Part shown: in pieces, positions 48,904-56,831 of the stretch | Layout: every line of letters starts with the position of its first letter | Position numbering within the stretch: the first letter of the stretch is position 1 | Assembly (NCBI RefSeq): GCF_030867385.1 | Contig: NZ_JAPFBJ010000003.1 | Span: 558,001 to 622,000 of the forward strand | DNA length: 64,000 bases | Source: Sphingobium sp. DEHP117 | GTDB lineage: Bacteria > Pseudomonadota > Alphaproteobacteria > Sphingomonadales > Sphingomonadaceae | Direction: 5' to 3' | The notes under the pieces: model-generated | The model's input: only the letters and a program-made list of their open reading frames with translations | The model's database searches: none | What the model was told of the DNA's origin: nothing | Translations under genes and position numbers: made by a program

Positions 48904-49086
48904 ATGCCCGCAAAATCGAAAGCCGAGCAGATGGCGGCGGGGGCCGCCTTGTCCGCCAAGCGCGGCGAAACGAAGAAGGGCGCCCTCAAAGGCGCCTCGC
49001 GCTCGATGGAGAAATCCATGAGCGAGAAAGAACTGGAGGAGCTGGCCAGCACCAAGCGCAAGGGCAAGCCGGCACGCGTCAAGTAA
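48904..49086 (+). CDS. DUF3008 small basic protein
   Basis: A 60-residue protein starting MPAKSKAEQMAAGAALSAKR and ending near ELASTKRKGKPARVK. This sequence is the DUF3008 signature almost throughout. It is lysine-rich and probably unstructured alone. The function is unknown. ATG 48904 follows AGGAG; the open frame upstream to 48838 crosses the promoter and is not used. It is 19 bp before an SDR gene. Confidence 0.9.
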   Translation: MPAKSKAEQMAAGAALSAKRGETKKGALKGASRSMEKSMSEKELEELASTKRKGKPARVK

Positions 49087-49105
49087 CCCGATTGGAGAAC
49101 TGATC

Positions 49106-49957
49106 ATGGCCGACCTCGACGAAATGATTCACGAGGACGCGCTCCCCGGCAACGAGAGCGAGCTCGAACCAAAACCGGAGTGGCAGCCGCGTTATCCAGG
49201 CTCTGGCCGCCTGGAGGGCAAGGTCGCGCTCATCACCGGCGGCGACAGCGGTATCGGCAGGGCAGTCGCCGCGTTGTTTGCGCGTGAGGGCGCGAATGTA
49301 GCGATCGTCTACCTCGTTGAAGATAAAGATGCACAAGAAACCAGGCGCATCATTGAAGCCGAAGGGCGCGACGCGCTGTTGTGCAAAGGGGATATCGGAT
49401 CTGCGCAGATGTGCGAAGATGCGGTCTCCAAGGTCATCGAAAAGTTCGGCAGGCTCGATATCCTGGTGAATAACGCGGGGGAACAGCACCCCGATGAAAA
49501 TATTGAGGACATAAGCGAGGAGCAACTGCGCCGGACCTTCCAGACCAATATCTTCGGCATGTTCTTCATGACGCAGGCGGCCCGGCCCCATTTGCAATCC
49601 GGCGCGGCCATCATCAACTGCACATCCGTCACCATGTATCAAGGCTCCAAGGAGCTGCTGGATTATTCCAGCACCAAGGGAGCGATCACGGCTTTCACGC
49701 GCTCGTTAAGCGAAAACCTCGTCGACAAGGGCATCCGCGTCAATGCGGTAGCGCCCGGTCCCATCTGGACTCCGCTCAACCCCTTTGGCGGAGCGACGAA
49801 GGACAAGCTCGCTCACTTCGGCGAGAGTACGCCGATGGGTCGGCCGGGACAGCCCAATGAAGTCGCGCCAGCTTTTCTGTTCCTCGCCTGCGAGGACTCG
49901 AGCTACATGAGCGGGCAGGTGTTGCATCCCAACGGCGGAACGATCGTTGGCAGCTGA
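49106..49957 (+). CDS. Short-chain dehydrogenase/reductase (YhdG/GsiB-type stress SDR)
   Basis: A 283-residue SDR with an N-terminal extension (YPGSGRLEGKVALITGG). The cofactor loop is ITGGDSGIGRAVAALFAREG, LVNNAGEQHPDENIEDI follows, and the catalytic Tyr-Lys is in LLDYSSTKGAITAFTRSLSE. PSG-like C-terminal GQVLHPNGGTIVG is typical of the glucose/ribitol dehydrogenase-like stress group. It shares the DUF3008 transcript. The substrate is unknown. Confidence 0.92.
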   Translation: MADLDEMIHEDALPGNESELEPKPEWQPRYPGSGRLEGKVALITGGDSGIGRAVAALFAREGANVAIVYLVEDKDAQETRRIIEAEGRDALLCKGDIGSAQMCEDAVSKVIEKFGRLDILVNNAGEQHPDENIEDISEEQLRRTFQTNIFGMFFMTQAARPHLQSGAAIINCTSVTMYQGSKELLDYSSTKGAITAFTRSLSENLVDKGIRVNAVAPGPIWTPLNPFGGATKDKLAHFGESTPMGRPGQPNEVAPAFLFLACEDSSYMSGQVLHPNGGTIVGS

Positions 49958-50050
49958 CGATCGGCGAGCGGCACGCTCATCGGCTTAGGTTTGCTTTCTG
50001 CTGTGCTGCGGCGAACCGTCTTTGTGCCACGTTCTATACCGCACTGCGGC

Positions 50051-50075
50051 GGAACCTTAATCCCCGGCAAATGTT
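50051..50075 (+). promoter_or_regulatory. Candidate EcfG promoter of the glycosyltransferase-GH130 operon
   Basis: GGAAC and TGTT are 16 bases apart; the -10 has one mismatch. It ends 36 bp before the ATG at 50112. Confidence 0.55.
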
Positions 50076-50111
50076 TGAACCTATGTTACTGTCCAGCACG
50101 GGATTTTCATC

Positions 50112-52469
50112 ATGGAGCACGACATTCCGGATAGCAGATTTCCCTCCCATCCGAGCCAGACGGAACGCGTTATCCCTTTTGCTGCTTCACGTGTTGAGCG
50201 CGCTACGAATACCCGTTGCGCCATCGCCTTGATTGGCACCTTTGCCCCTCGAAAATGCGGCATCGCAACATTCACCAAGGACATTTTCGACCAGCTGCTG
50301 ATCCACCAGCCGGAAATCACTGCGCAGGTCTATGCGCTGGATACACGAGTGAACGCCGCACAATATGAAGCGGTCACAGGGTTTATCGACTGCGACAGTC
50401 CCGCTTCCTATGCGCAGGCGGCGCAGCGTATCAATGCGGCAGGCTACGATGCCGTTTGGCTACAGCATGAGTTTGGCATCTTCGGCGGCCCCGACGGGGA
50501 GATGGTGTGCGATTTCGTGGACCGTCTTGCCGCGCCGTTGATAGTGACCTTCCACACCGTGCTGGAGTCGCCTTCAGACAACCAGCGCCGCATCACCGAG
50601 CACCTGGTGACCCGGGCTTCGCGCATCATGGTCATGTCGCAACATGGGCGCGATCTGCTTGTGGACCAGTTCCATGCTCCCGCAACGTTGGTTGAAGTCA
50701 TCCCCCACGGCGCACCGGATCGACCTTTCGGGCGGGAAGAGCTGATGAAGGAGCGGCTGAACCTCTCCGGCAAGCAGGTGTTGATGACATTCGGGCTGAT
50801 CGGCCCCGGCAAGGGTCTGGAAAACGCGATCGAAGCACTGCCTGCCATCGTCGCGAGCCATCCGAACGCCATTTATCGTATCGTTGGCGCAACGCATCCC
50901 AACCTCGTGCGCGAACAGGGCGAAGGCTATCGTGACGGTTTGCAGGCATTGGCCGAGCGGCTGGGGGTGGCGGACCATATTCAATGGGAAAACCGCTTCC
51001 TCGACACGCCCGAGCTGCTGGATCAGCTTGAAGCATGCGACATCTATCTCACGCCTTATTTCAATCTCCAGCAGGCGACGTCCGGTACGTTGAGTTATGC
51101 GGTGGCGCTCGGTAAGGCTGTGGTATCTACGCCCTATGTCCATGCGCGCGAGCTGCTGGCAGATGGTGCCGGCGTGCTGGTGGAGCCTAAATCGAGCGAA
51201 GCCATTGCGCAGGCAGTCAACCGCCTGCTGGACGATGCCGACGAACTCAACGGTACCAAGCAACGTGCCTTTGCTGCGGGGCGCAAGACGATCTGGCCGC
51301 ACTTCGCGGCAGCATCCGCAGGGCTTGTCCGCAACACGCTAAACCGTCGGGTCGCGCCACCGCCGGTCACTGCCGCGCCTTCGCTGGCCGGAGTCTGGAC
51401 GATGTGCGATCACACCGGCATGTTACAGCATGGCATCGGCATCGTGCCGGACCGACGGCATGGCTATTGCATTGACGACAATGCGCGTGCGCTGATTCTG
51501 ATGAACCAGGTGCGGGACATTATCCCTTCGGAGCGCACGCGGTGGAGCATTGTGTTCGCGAGTTTCATCCAGCACGCCTGGAACCCGGACAAGCAGGTTT
51601 TCCGCAACTTCATGGCCTTCGACCGGGCATGGTGCGAAGACGCTGGATCAGAGGACTCAAATGGGCGCACAATCTGGGCGCTAGGACACACCGCCGCATG
51701 CGCAGCAGACGCCGACATCCGCTCTTGGGGTCGCCGCTGGTTCGAGACCGCCCTGCCCGGTTTCGCCAAGGTCGATTCGCCCCGCGCCATCGCCTTCGCG
51801 ATGCTGGGCGCGGTGCATATGCTGAGCGCGGAGCCTGGCCATGTTGGGGCGAAGGCCCTGTTGGAGCGCGGGGGCGCCATGCTGGCTCACCTGCTCCACC
51901 ATTCGCGCCGCCCGAACTGGGCGTGGTTCGAGGCTGTGTTGGGTTATGACAATCCGCGCCTCCCGCAGGCGCTGATCGAGGCGGGAAGCGCGTTCGGTCG
52001 GCAGGATTGGCTTCAAGCCGGGTTGGAGACGCTTGCGTGGATTGCCGAGCGCCAGACCGCCGCCCAAGGCCATTTCCGTCCGGTCGGATCAGACACGTTT
52101 CAAAAGGAATACGAACAGTATCCGTTCGACCAGCAGCCGCTTGAAGCGCAAGCCAGCGTGGAAGCAGCACACAGCGCCTTCCTGGCTACGGGAGACCGGC
52201 GCTGGATCGATCATGGGCTTATTGCCTATCGCTGGTATTTCGGAGCGAACGACCGGGGAGAGGCCTTGGCCGATCTCAAAACCGGGCGCTGCCGCGACGG
52301 GGTGAATCGAAGGGGGGTAAATGAAAATTGTGGGGCCGAGTCCATTCTTGCCTTCCATCTGGCCTACGCCTCGCTGATAGAGATGCTGAGCAATGCCAAG
52401 ACCGATGGCTTGGAAAGGATGTTGATTGAGAGAAGCACAGGCAAGCCCGTCGCCCTTGCGCATTCTTGA
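50112..52469 (+). CDS. Family-4-type glycosyltransferase with large C-terminal helical domain
   Basis: A 785-residue protein. The GT-B glycosyltransferase part covers about 35-410: LIGTFAPRKCGIATFTKDIF, AVWLQHEFGIFGGPDGEMVC, VLMTFGLIGPGKGLENAIEA and YFNLQQATSGTLSYAVALGK with a later nucleotide-sugar Glu region. Residues about 420-785 are helical and tryptophan-rich (WTMCDHTGMLQHGIGIVPD, HGYCIDDNARALILM), resembling an alpha/alpha toroid as in glycan-processing enzymes. The last 44 bases overlap the GH130 gene. Inferred: synthesis of a mannose-containing glycan. The exact acceptor is unknown. Confidence 0.85.
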   Translation: MEHDIPDSRFPSHPSQTERVIPFAASRVERATNTRCAIALIGTFAPRKCGIATFTKDIFDQLLIHQPEITAQVYALDTRVNAAQYEAVTGFIDCDSPASYAQAAQRINAAGYDAVWLQHEFGIFGGPDGEMVCDFVDRLAAPLIVTFHTVLESPSDNQRRITEHLVTRASRIMVMSQHGRDLLVDQFHAPATLVEVIPHGAPDRPFGREELMKERLNLSGKQVLMTFGLIGPGKGLENAIEALPAIVASHPNAIYRIVGATHPNLVREQGEGYRDGLQALAERLGVADHIQWENRFLDTPELLDQLEACDIYLTPYFNLQQATSGTLSYAVALGKAVVSTPYVHARELLADGAGVLVEPKSSEAIAQAVNRLLDDADELNGTKQRAFAAGRKTIWPHFAAASAGLVRNTLNRRVAPPPVTAAPSLAGVWTMCDHTGMLQHGIGIVPDRRHGYCIDDNARALILMNQVRDIIPSERTRWSIVFASFIQHAWNPDKQVFRNFMAFDRAWCEDAGSEDSNGRTIWALGHTAACAADADIRSWGRRWFETALPGFAKVDSPRAIAFAMLGAVHMLSAEPGHVGAKALLERGGAMLAHLLHHSRRPNWAWFEAVLGYDNPRLPQALIEAGSAFGRQDWLQAGLETLAWIAERQTAAQGHFRPVGSDTFQKEYEQYPFDQQPLEAQASVEAAHSAFLATGDRRWIDHGLIAYRWYFGANDRGEALADLKTGRCRDGVNRRGVNENCGAESILAFHLAYASLIEMLSNAKTDGLERMLIERSTGKPVALAHS

Positions 52470-53733
52470 GACCCGCTTGCATGCTGACCCTTCGCGGGTC
52501 GTGCTGCGCCCGTTCCACCTCGGCTGGCAATCTGCCAGTGCGCCGAGCGACCGCGCCATGCGCCTCGTCAAGGACATCTGCGCGCTGTCCGACAGCGATG
52601 CACGGGAAGAATATGAGCGCGTGGTTCAGGATTTTGCCGATCGCCACTGGCAGACCGAGGCGATGTTCGATGAGCGTTACGCAGAGGTCGAGACCATGCT
52701 GGGCCTCGAAGATGCCGGGCTGCCCCGCGCCCGCAAACGGCTGATTGGCGCCTATTTCTGCCATGAATATACCTATGCCGCCGCGGCGCTGATGAATCCG
52801 TCGATCGTGCCGCATCCGGACCAGAGCGGCATGGAAGACGGGGCGGCCCGTTTCGTGATGAGCTTGCGCGCCGTGGGCGAGGGGCATATCAGCACCATCG
52901 CCTTCCGCGAGGGCATCGCCTATCCCGACGGCAGCTTCGAGCTGTGGCCGCAGAGCGCGTTCGCGACCTCTGTTGAGCTGGACGACGCCTCACTCACCGA
53001 CAGCGACGCCGCCGTCACCGTCCACCGCAACCCCAAGAGCAACCTGTCCAACACCGTGATCTTCCCGATCACGGAGCAGCAGCGCGGTGGGCTTGAAGAT
53101 TTGCGCTTGGTCCGTTTCGAAGAGGACAACGGGGAAGTCGAGTGGATCGGCACCTACACGGCCTATTCCGGCAGCTCGATCCGCTCCGAACTCCTGCGCA
53201 CCAAGGACTTCCGCAGCTTCGTGCTCGAGCCGATCACCGGCGCGGCCGGGCGCAACAAGGGCATGGCGCTGTTCCCCCAAAGGGTCGATGGGCGCTATAT
53301 GATGGTGGGGCGGCAGGACGGAAAGAACCTGTTCCTACTGACATCCGACCGCTGTGATCATTGGGACGACGAGGGTGTTCTCCTGATGGAACCGAAATAT
53401 CCGTGGGAGTTCATCCAGATCGGCAATTGCGGGTCGCCTATCCTCACCGATGCAGGCTGGCTGCTCTTCACCCATGGCGTGGGTGCGATGCGCAAATATG
53501 CGCTTGGCTGTGCCCTACTGGATCGCGATGAGCCATGGAAGGTTATCGGCCGTACGCGTCACCCTGTGCTTACAGCGGAAAATGCGGACCGCTCCGGCTA
53601 TGTGCCCAATGTCGTCTACACGTGCGGCGTGATGAAGGTCGGTGACAAATTGCTGGTGCCCTACGGCATTTCCGACAGCGCCGTTGGCTTTGCTTCCGTC
53701 TCGATATCGGACCTTCTCCAGCTCATGACATAA
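52426..53733 (+). CDS. GH130-family phosphorylase/hydrolase
   Basis: A 435-residue five-bladed beta-propeller enzyme. RVVLRPFHLGWQ and GGLEDLRLVRFEEDNGEVEW, with AAGRNKGMALFPQRVDGRYM, WDDEGVLLMEPKYPWEFIQI and PNVVYTCGVMKVGDKLLVPY, are GH130 segments. Known members phosphorolyse or hydrolyse beta-mannosidic bonds. The TTG start at 52426 lies inside the end of the glycosyltransferase gene after AAAGG, so the two are translationally coupled and one may trim what the other builds. Confidence 0.9.
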   Translation: MREAQASPSPLRILETRLHADPSRVVLRPFHLGWQSASAPSDRAMRLVKDICALSDSDAREEYERVVQDFADRHWQTEAMFDERYAEVETMLGLEDAGLPRARKRLIGAYFCHEYTYAAAALMNPSIVPHPDQSGMEDGAARFVMSLRAVGEGHISTIAFREGIAYPDGSFELWPQSAFATSVELDDASLTDSDAAVTVHRNPKSNLSNTVIFPITEQQRGGLEDLRLVRFEEDNGEVEWIGTYTAYSGSSIRSELLRTKDFRSFVLEPITGAAGRNKGMALFPQRVDGRYMMVGRQDGKNLFLLTSDRCDHWDDEGVLLMEPKYPWEFIQIGNCGSPILTDAGWLLFTHGVGAMRKYALGCALLDRDEPWKVIGRTRHPVLTAENADRSGYVPNVVYTCGVMKVGDKLLVPYGISDSAVGFASVSISDLLQLMT

Positions 53734-53992
53734 CCGGAGGCACCTGCCCTGATGCGGGTTGAGGCCATCTGTATCGGGAGGCCTGTCTCTGAATGCCCAG
53801 CCGATCGACATTGCGCAGATTGAGCGAGCCAGTCGGTGAGCACGCGGCTGGTTTGTGCTGAATTAGGCGGCACCCACGCCCGTTGTGCGTTCGCCGAGGT
53901 TGTCGGATGTCGCATCATTTCCGTGGGGAAGCGACCCTTATAAAAGGTAGGCCGCCTGACGCACGGTTCGGCGCAACCCGGGGGCCAAAGCC

Positions 53993-54017
53993 GGAACCGG
54001 AGGATCGACGCCGGGTT
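53993..54017 (+). promoter_or_regulatory. EcfG-type promoter of the PPOX-manA operon
   Basis: GGAAC and GGTT are separated by 16 bases; one mismatch to CGTT. It ends 57 bp before the ATG at 54075. Confidence 0.65.
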
Positions 54018-54022
54018 ATCCC

Positions 54023-54063
54023 TTGCATGCGCGCCACGCGCCCGTGGCGCCACCCTCATGCAA
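54023..54063 (+). promoter_or_regulatory. Nested stem-loop in the leader of the PPOX gene
   Basis: TTGCATG (54023-54029) pairs perfectly with CATGCAA (54057-54063), enclosing GCGCCAC (54031-54037) and GTGGCGC (54044-54050). The outer arm's last bases are part of the AAGGAG ribosome site (54062-54067), so the fold could limit translation or protect the 5' end. Confidence 0.5.
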
Positions 54064-54074
54064 GGAGCATCCCC

Positions 54075-54578
54075 ATGGATCACGAAGATATTGCAGAGCT
54101 GACAGAGGAATTTTGGAAAGTGCTTGATGACTCTCGCGTCGTCATGCTCGCCGGAATCGGCACCGGCAATGCCCCGGCACGACCGATGACGGCACAGACC
54201 GACGAGGACATCAAGGACGGCTCCGTCTATTTCTTCGCCTCGCGCGGTGAAGGCATCGGTCGAGAAGTGCTGGCCGGAACCAGTCAAGCCTGCTTCACCT
54301 TCCAGTCCAAGGACAATGGCATACTCGCCAGCGCCATGGGCCCGATCGCCGCTGTTAACGATCAGGCGATGATCGACAAGCTGTGGACGCCGATGGCCGC
54401 CACTTATTATGACCAGGGGCGCTCCGACCCCGATCTGGTGCTGTTGCGGTTCACTCCGCCGGAGTTCGAGGTCTGGCGCGCGAGCACTGGCGGTTTCCTC
54501 AAAGCCGTCGCTTATAAGCTGATAGGCAAGGATGCGGGCCAAGCGCACGAGGAAGATCGCGCCACGATACCCGCTTGA
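54075..54578 (+). CDS. General stress protein, pyridoxamine-phosphate-oxidase fold
   Basis: A 167-residue split-barrel flavin-binding-like protein of the general stress protein 26 type. It starts MDHEDIAELTEEFWKVLDDS and has VVMLAGIGTGNAPARPMTAQ, VYFFASRGEGIGREVLAGT and LRFTPPEFEVWRAS. True PdxH catalytic segments are absent, so pyridoxamine oxidation is unlikely. AAGGAG precedes the ATG, with an EcfG-like promoter upstream. The stop overlaps the manA start by TTGA. Confidence 0.9.
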   Translation: MDHEDIAELTEEFWKVLDDSRVVMLAGIGTGNAPARPMTAQTDEDIKDGSVYFFASRGEGIGREVLAGTSQACFTFQSKDNGILASAMGPIAAVNDQAMIDKLWTPMAATYYDQGRSDPDLVLLRFTPPEFEVWRASTGGFLKAVAYKLIGKDAGQAHEEDRATIPA

Positions 54579-55423
54579 GCGCCCTCCTCCCCGTTCGCAC
54601 TGTGGAAAAGCCGTGGGGCCGCACCGCCTTGCCCAAATGGGTCGGCGGTGCGGCCGATGCTCGCATCGGCGAAGTGTGGTTCGAGCCGCCCTCAGCGCTC
54701 GACTCTCTGCTGGTCAAATATATTTTCACGGGCGAGAAACTGTCCGTGCAGGTGCATCCTTCCGACAAACAGACGCTGGAGCGCGGGCTTGGCAGGCAGG
54801 GCAAAGAGGAGTGCTGGCTAGTGTTGGGGGCCGAACCGGGTGCAAAATTGGGCATAGGATTTCGTGAGCAACTGGATGCAGCCGCCTTGCGCCAAGCTGC
54901 GCTGGACGGTTCGATTGAGCAGCGGCTGGTCTGGCGCAACGTGAAGCCGGGTGATTTTTTCTATATTCCCGCCAATACCGTGCACGCCATCGGTGCTGGT
55001 ATCAGCCTGATTGAAGTCCAGCAAAACAGCGACATCACCTATCGTCTTTACGACTATGGTAGGCCCAGGGAGCTCCATCTCGACGAGGCTGTCGACGTTG
55101 CGGCGGCTGTGCCCTATGCCGATCCGCGGCACCGTCATGTGCCGGAGCGAGGAGAATATCTGCTTGTTGATGGCCCCCTGTTTCGCCTGCTGCGCTATGA
55201 CGGGCCTCTCTCCGATAAGGCGAAGGCCAACTTCGCGGAGGGCGGCTGTTTGGTTGTTCCCTGCTCGGGAGATGCGCGTGTTTCCGCCGAGCGCGTAATA
55301 CCGGGGCAGTGCGCGCTGGTGGAGGAACTGAACAAGCTCGCACTGAGCGAAGGCGCAACCGGTCTTCTGGCCCAGCCGATTCCGCTCTCTTCCCACCCGG
55401 CGCCTCACGCACCGTCGGGATAG
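54575..55423 (+). CDS. manA: Class I mannose-6-phosphate isomerase
   Basis: A 282-residue cupin-type isomerase linking fructose-6-phosphate and mannose-6-phosphate. Motifs are KPWGRTALPKWVGGAADARI, GEVWFEPPS, LSVQVHPSDKQTLERGLGRQ (metal His), KEECWLVLGAEPGA and FFYIPANTVHAIGAGISLIE followed by VQQNSDITYRLYDYGR. It starts at TTG 54575 inside the preceding stop. Placement near the GH130 and glycosyltransferase genes fits a supply of mannose nucleotides. The last 19 bases overlap the convergent Crp/Fnr gene. Confidence 0.93.
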   Translation: MSALLPVRTVEKPWGRTALPKWVGGAADARIGEVWFEPPSALDSLLVKYIFTGEKLSVQVHPSDKQTLERGLGRQGKEECWLVLGAEPGAKLGIGFREQLDAAALRQAALDGSIEQRLVWRNVKPGDFFYIPANTVHAIGAGISLIEVQQNSDITYRLYDYGRPRELHLDEAVDVAAAVPYADPRHRHVPERGEYLLVDGPLFRLLRYDGPLSDKAKANFAEGGCLVVPCSGDARVSAERVIPGQCALVEELNKLALSEGATGLLAQPIPLSSHPAPHAPSG

Positions 55424-56118
55424 ACCCCACGCAACACAATATCGAAATGCTCGGCCACAAGGAGGTTGCAGTCGCAACTCAGGTAAGCGAGCCGGTGTCG
55501 ATCGAGAATTCGCACCCTCCCTCTGCCGATCTCGATCACGCCACTGGCTTTCATGCGCGCGACCACCCGCGTTACATAGCTGCGTCCGATCCCCAACAAC
55601 GATCCCAGTTGCTGCTGGGTGAGCACCAGCTCGTCTCTGCCGGTGCGGTCCAGGGCAAAGAGCAGCCATTTCGCCGCGCGCTGTTCGATGCTGTGCAGGG
55701 CGTTGCAGGCGACAGACTGGAAAATCTGCGCGACCAGGCAATCGGCATAGCGCGCGAAGAGATTGCCCATGTGCACCGATTGCCGTTTCGCTTCGTCGAG
55801 CACAATCGAGGGCAAACGCAAAAAGTCGCCACCGTGCATCACACTGCACTTCGCATAGGCAGGCAAAAGACCGTTGCTCACGATCCCGCCGACGACCCCC
55901 TCCCGGCCGACCATCGCAGTTTCCACGGTTTCGCCTTCCTTCATCGGGATCAGAAAGGACGCCATCGCACTGCCCAGAGGGAAATAGGCGTGGCGCACCT
56001 CGTCCCCGGGATCGTAGATTACATCGCCTGCAGAGAGTTTCAACGGCTGGAGATGGGGTTCGATCCTGGCAAGATCCTGCTCTCGCAACGCCGCCAGCAG
56101 ATTGCTCCCTAGATCCAT
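55405..56118 (-). CDS. Crp/Fnr-family transcriptional regulator
   Basis: A 237-residue regulator. The sensor barrel contains LKLSAGDVIYDPGDEVRHAY and VETAMVGREGVVGGIVSNG, a pattern of alphaproteobacterial Crp/Fnr proteins without nucleotide-binding residues. The DNA-binding part has LVLTQQQLGSLLGIGRSYVT then RVVARMKASGVIEIGRGRVR. AGGAG precedes the ATG. Two Crp/Fnr genes lie within 8 kb here but share little beyond the fold. The targets are unknown. Confidence 0.9.
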   Translation of the reverse strand: MDLGSNLLAALREQDLARIEPHLQPLKLSAGDVIYDPGDEVRHAYFPLGSAMASFLIPMKEGETVETAMVGREGVVGGIVSNGLLPAYAKCSVMHGGDFLRLPSIVLDEAKRQSVHMGNLFARYADCLVAQIFQSVACNALHSIEQRAAKWLLFALDRTGRDELVLTQQQLGSLLGIGRSYVTRVVARMKASGVIEIGRGRVRILDRHRLAYLSCDCNLLVAEHFDIVLRGVYPDGA

Positions 56119-56386
56119 ATTTTTCTCCTGCGCCCGTTATGCTCACTTGTGCGCATACCCGGCGCCCCATGTGTGCAAAAGAGGGCCTTCGGCGGACCCT
56201 GGCCCTTGGCGGAGCGAGGCCCGTCGGCCAGTCATCGCCGGGAAAGCGTGCTCATCGAATGCTCAATCCGTCAGTCAGCACGCCAGCCCCGACTTTTTGC
56301 CTGGCAACGCGTCGAACAATCCGATCTGCCTGTCAGTTCCCTGACATGGTCTATTTCGGTTCAGCTAGCCTGACAGAGACCTGCTC

Positions 56387-56758
56387 ATGACGACAGAAAC
56401 CAATGGTCTCAGCCTTTCTCATGCGCTGCTCGTCGAAGACAGCATGCTGATCGCGATGAATGCGGAGGATGCGCTGCTCGCAATAGGCATCGAGCAGGTC
56501 AGCATCGCCAGCTCCGTGGCGGAGGCTTTCGACCTCCTCAAAAATAACAGCTTCGATGTCGCATTGCTCGATCTGCATCTGGAGGGGGAAACAAGCCTCC
56601 CCATAGCGGAGACGCTGCTCACCCTCGGCATCCCGTTTGTCTTCGCATCCGGATATCCAAATCAGGAGGGGCTGGACCCCAAATTCAGCGGGATTCCGTT
56701 TCTGCAAAAGCCATACAACCAGATACAGATTCGGGATGCGTTGCTGAGCATCAGCTAA
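56387..56758 (+). CDS. Single-domain response regulator, FATGUY-like
   Basis: A 123-residue receiver domain with no output. SHALLVEDSMLIAMNAEDAL holds the acidic pocket, DVALLDLHLEGETS the phospho-Asp, and IPFVFASGYPNQEGL a FASGY stretch close to the FATGUY motif, with PFLQKPYNQ carrying the Lys. Known: FATGUY receivers such as SdrG act in the general stress phosphorelay of sphingomonads. Inferred: this protein takes part in it, perhaps with the HRXXN kinase 3 kb downstream. Confidence 0.88.
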   Translation: MTTETNGLSLSHALLVEDSMLIAMNAEDALLAIGIEQVSIASSVAEAFDLLKNNSFDVALLDLHLEGETSLPIAETLLTLGIPFVFASGYPNQEGLDPKFSGIPFLQKPYNQIQIRDALLSIS

Positions 56759-56831
56759 GCTCTGTACTTTGCACGCGAGGCTGTCTCCGCGGCGCGCCGC
56801 AACATTTTGTCACTGCAATCGTTCAGTAAAA

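Larger units (their letters stand above)
53734..54074. other. Intergenic stretch before the PPOX stress gene
   Basis: A 341-bp gap without a supported gene. It holds an EcfG-like promoter at 53993-54017 and a nested stem-loop in the presumed leader at 54023-54063. The first 250 bases show nothing I can name. Confidence 0.5.

Noticed and set aside
54818..56170. 450-codon minus-strand open frame
   Set aside because: It overlaps manA in antisense and the Crp/Fnr gene in another frame of the same strand; both real genes have family motifs.
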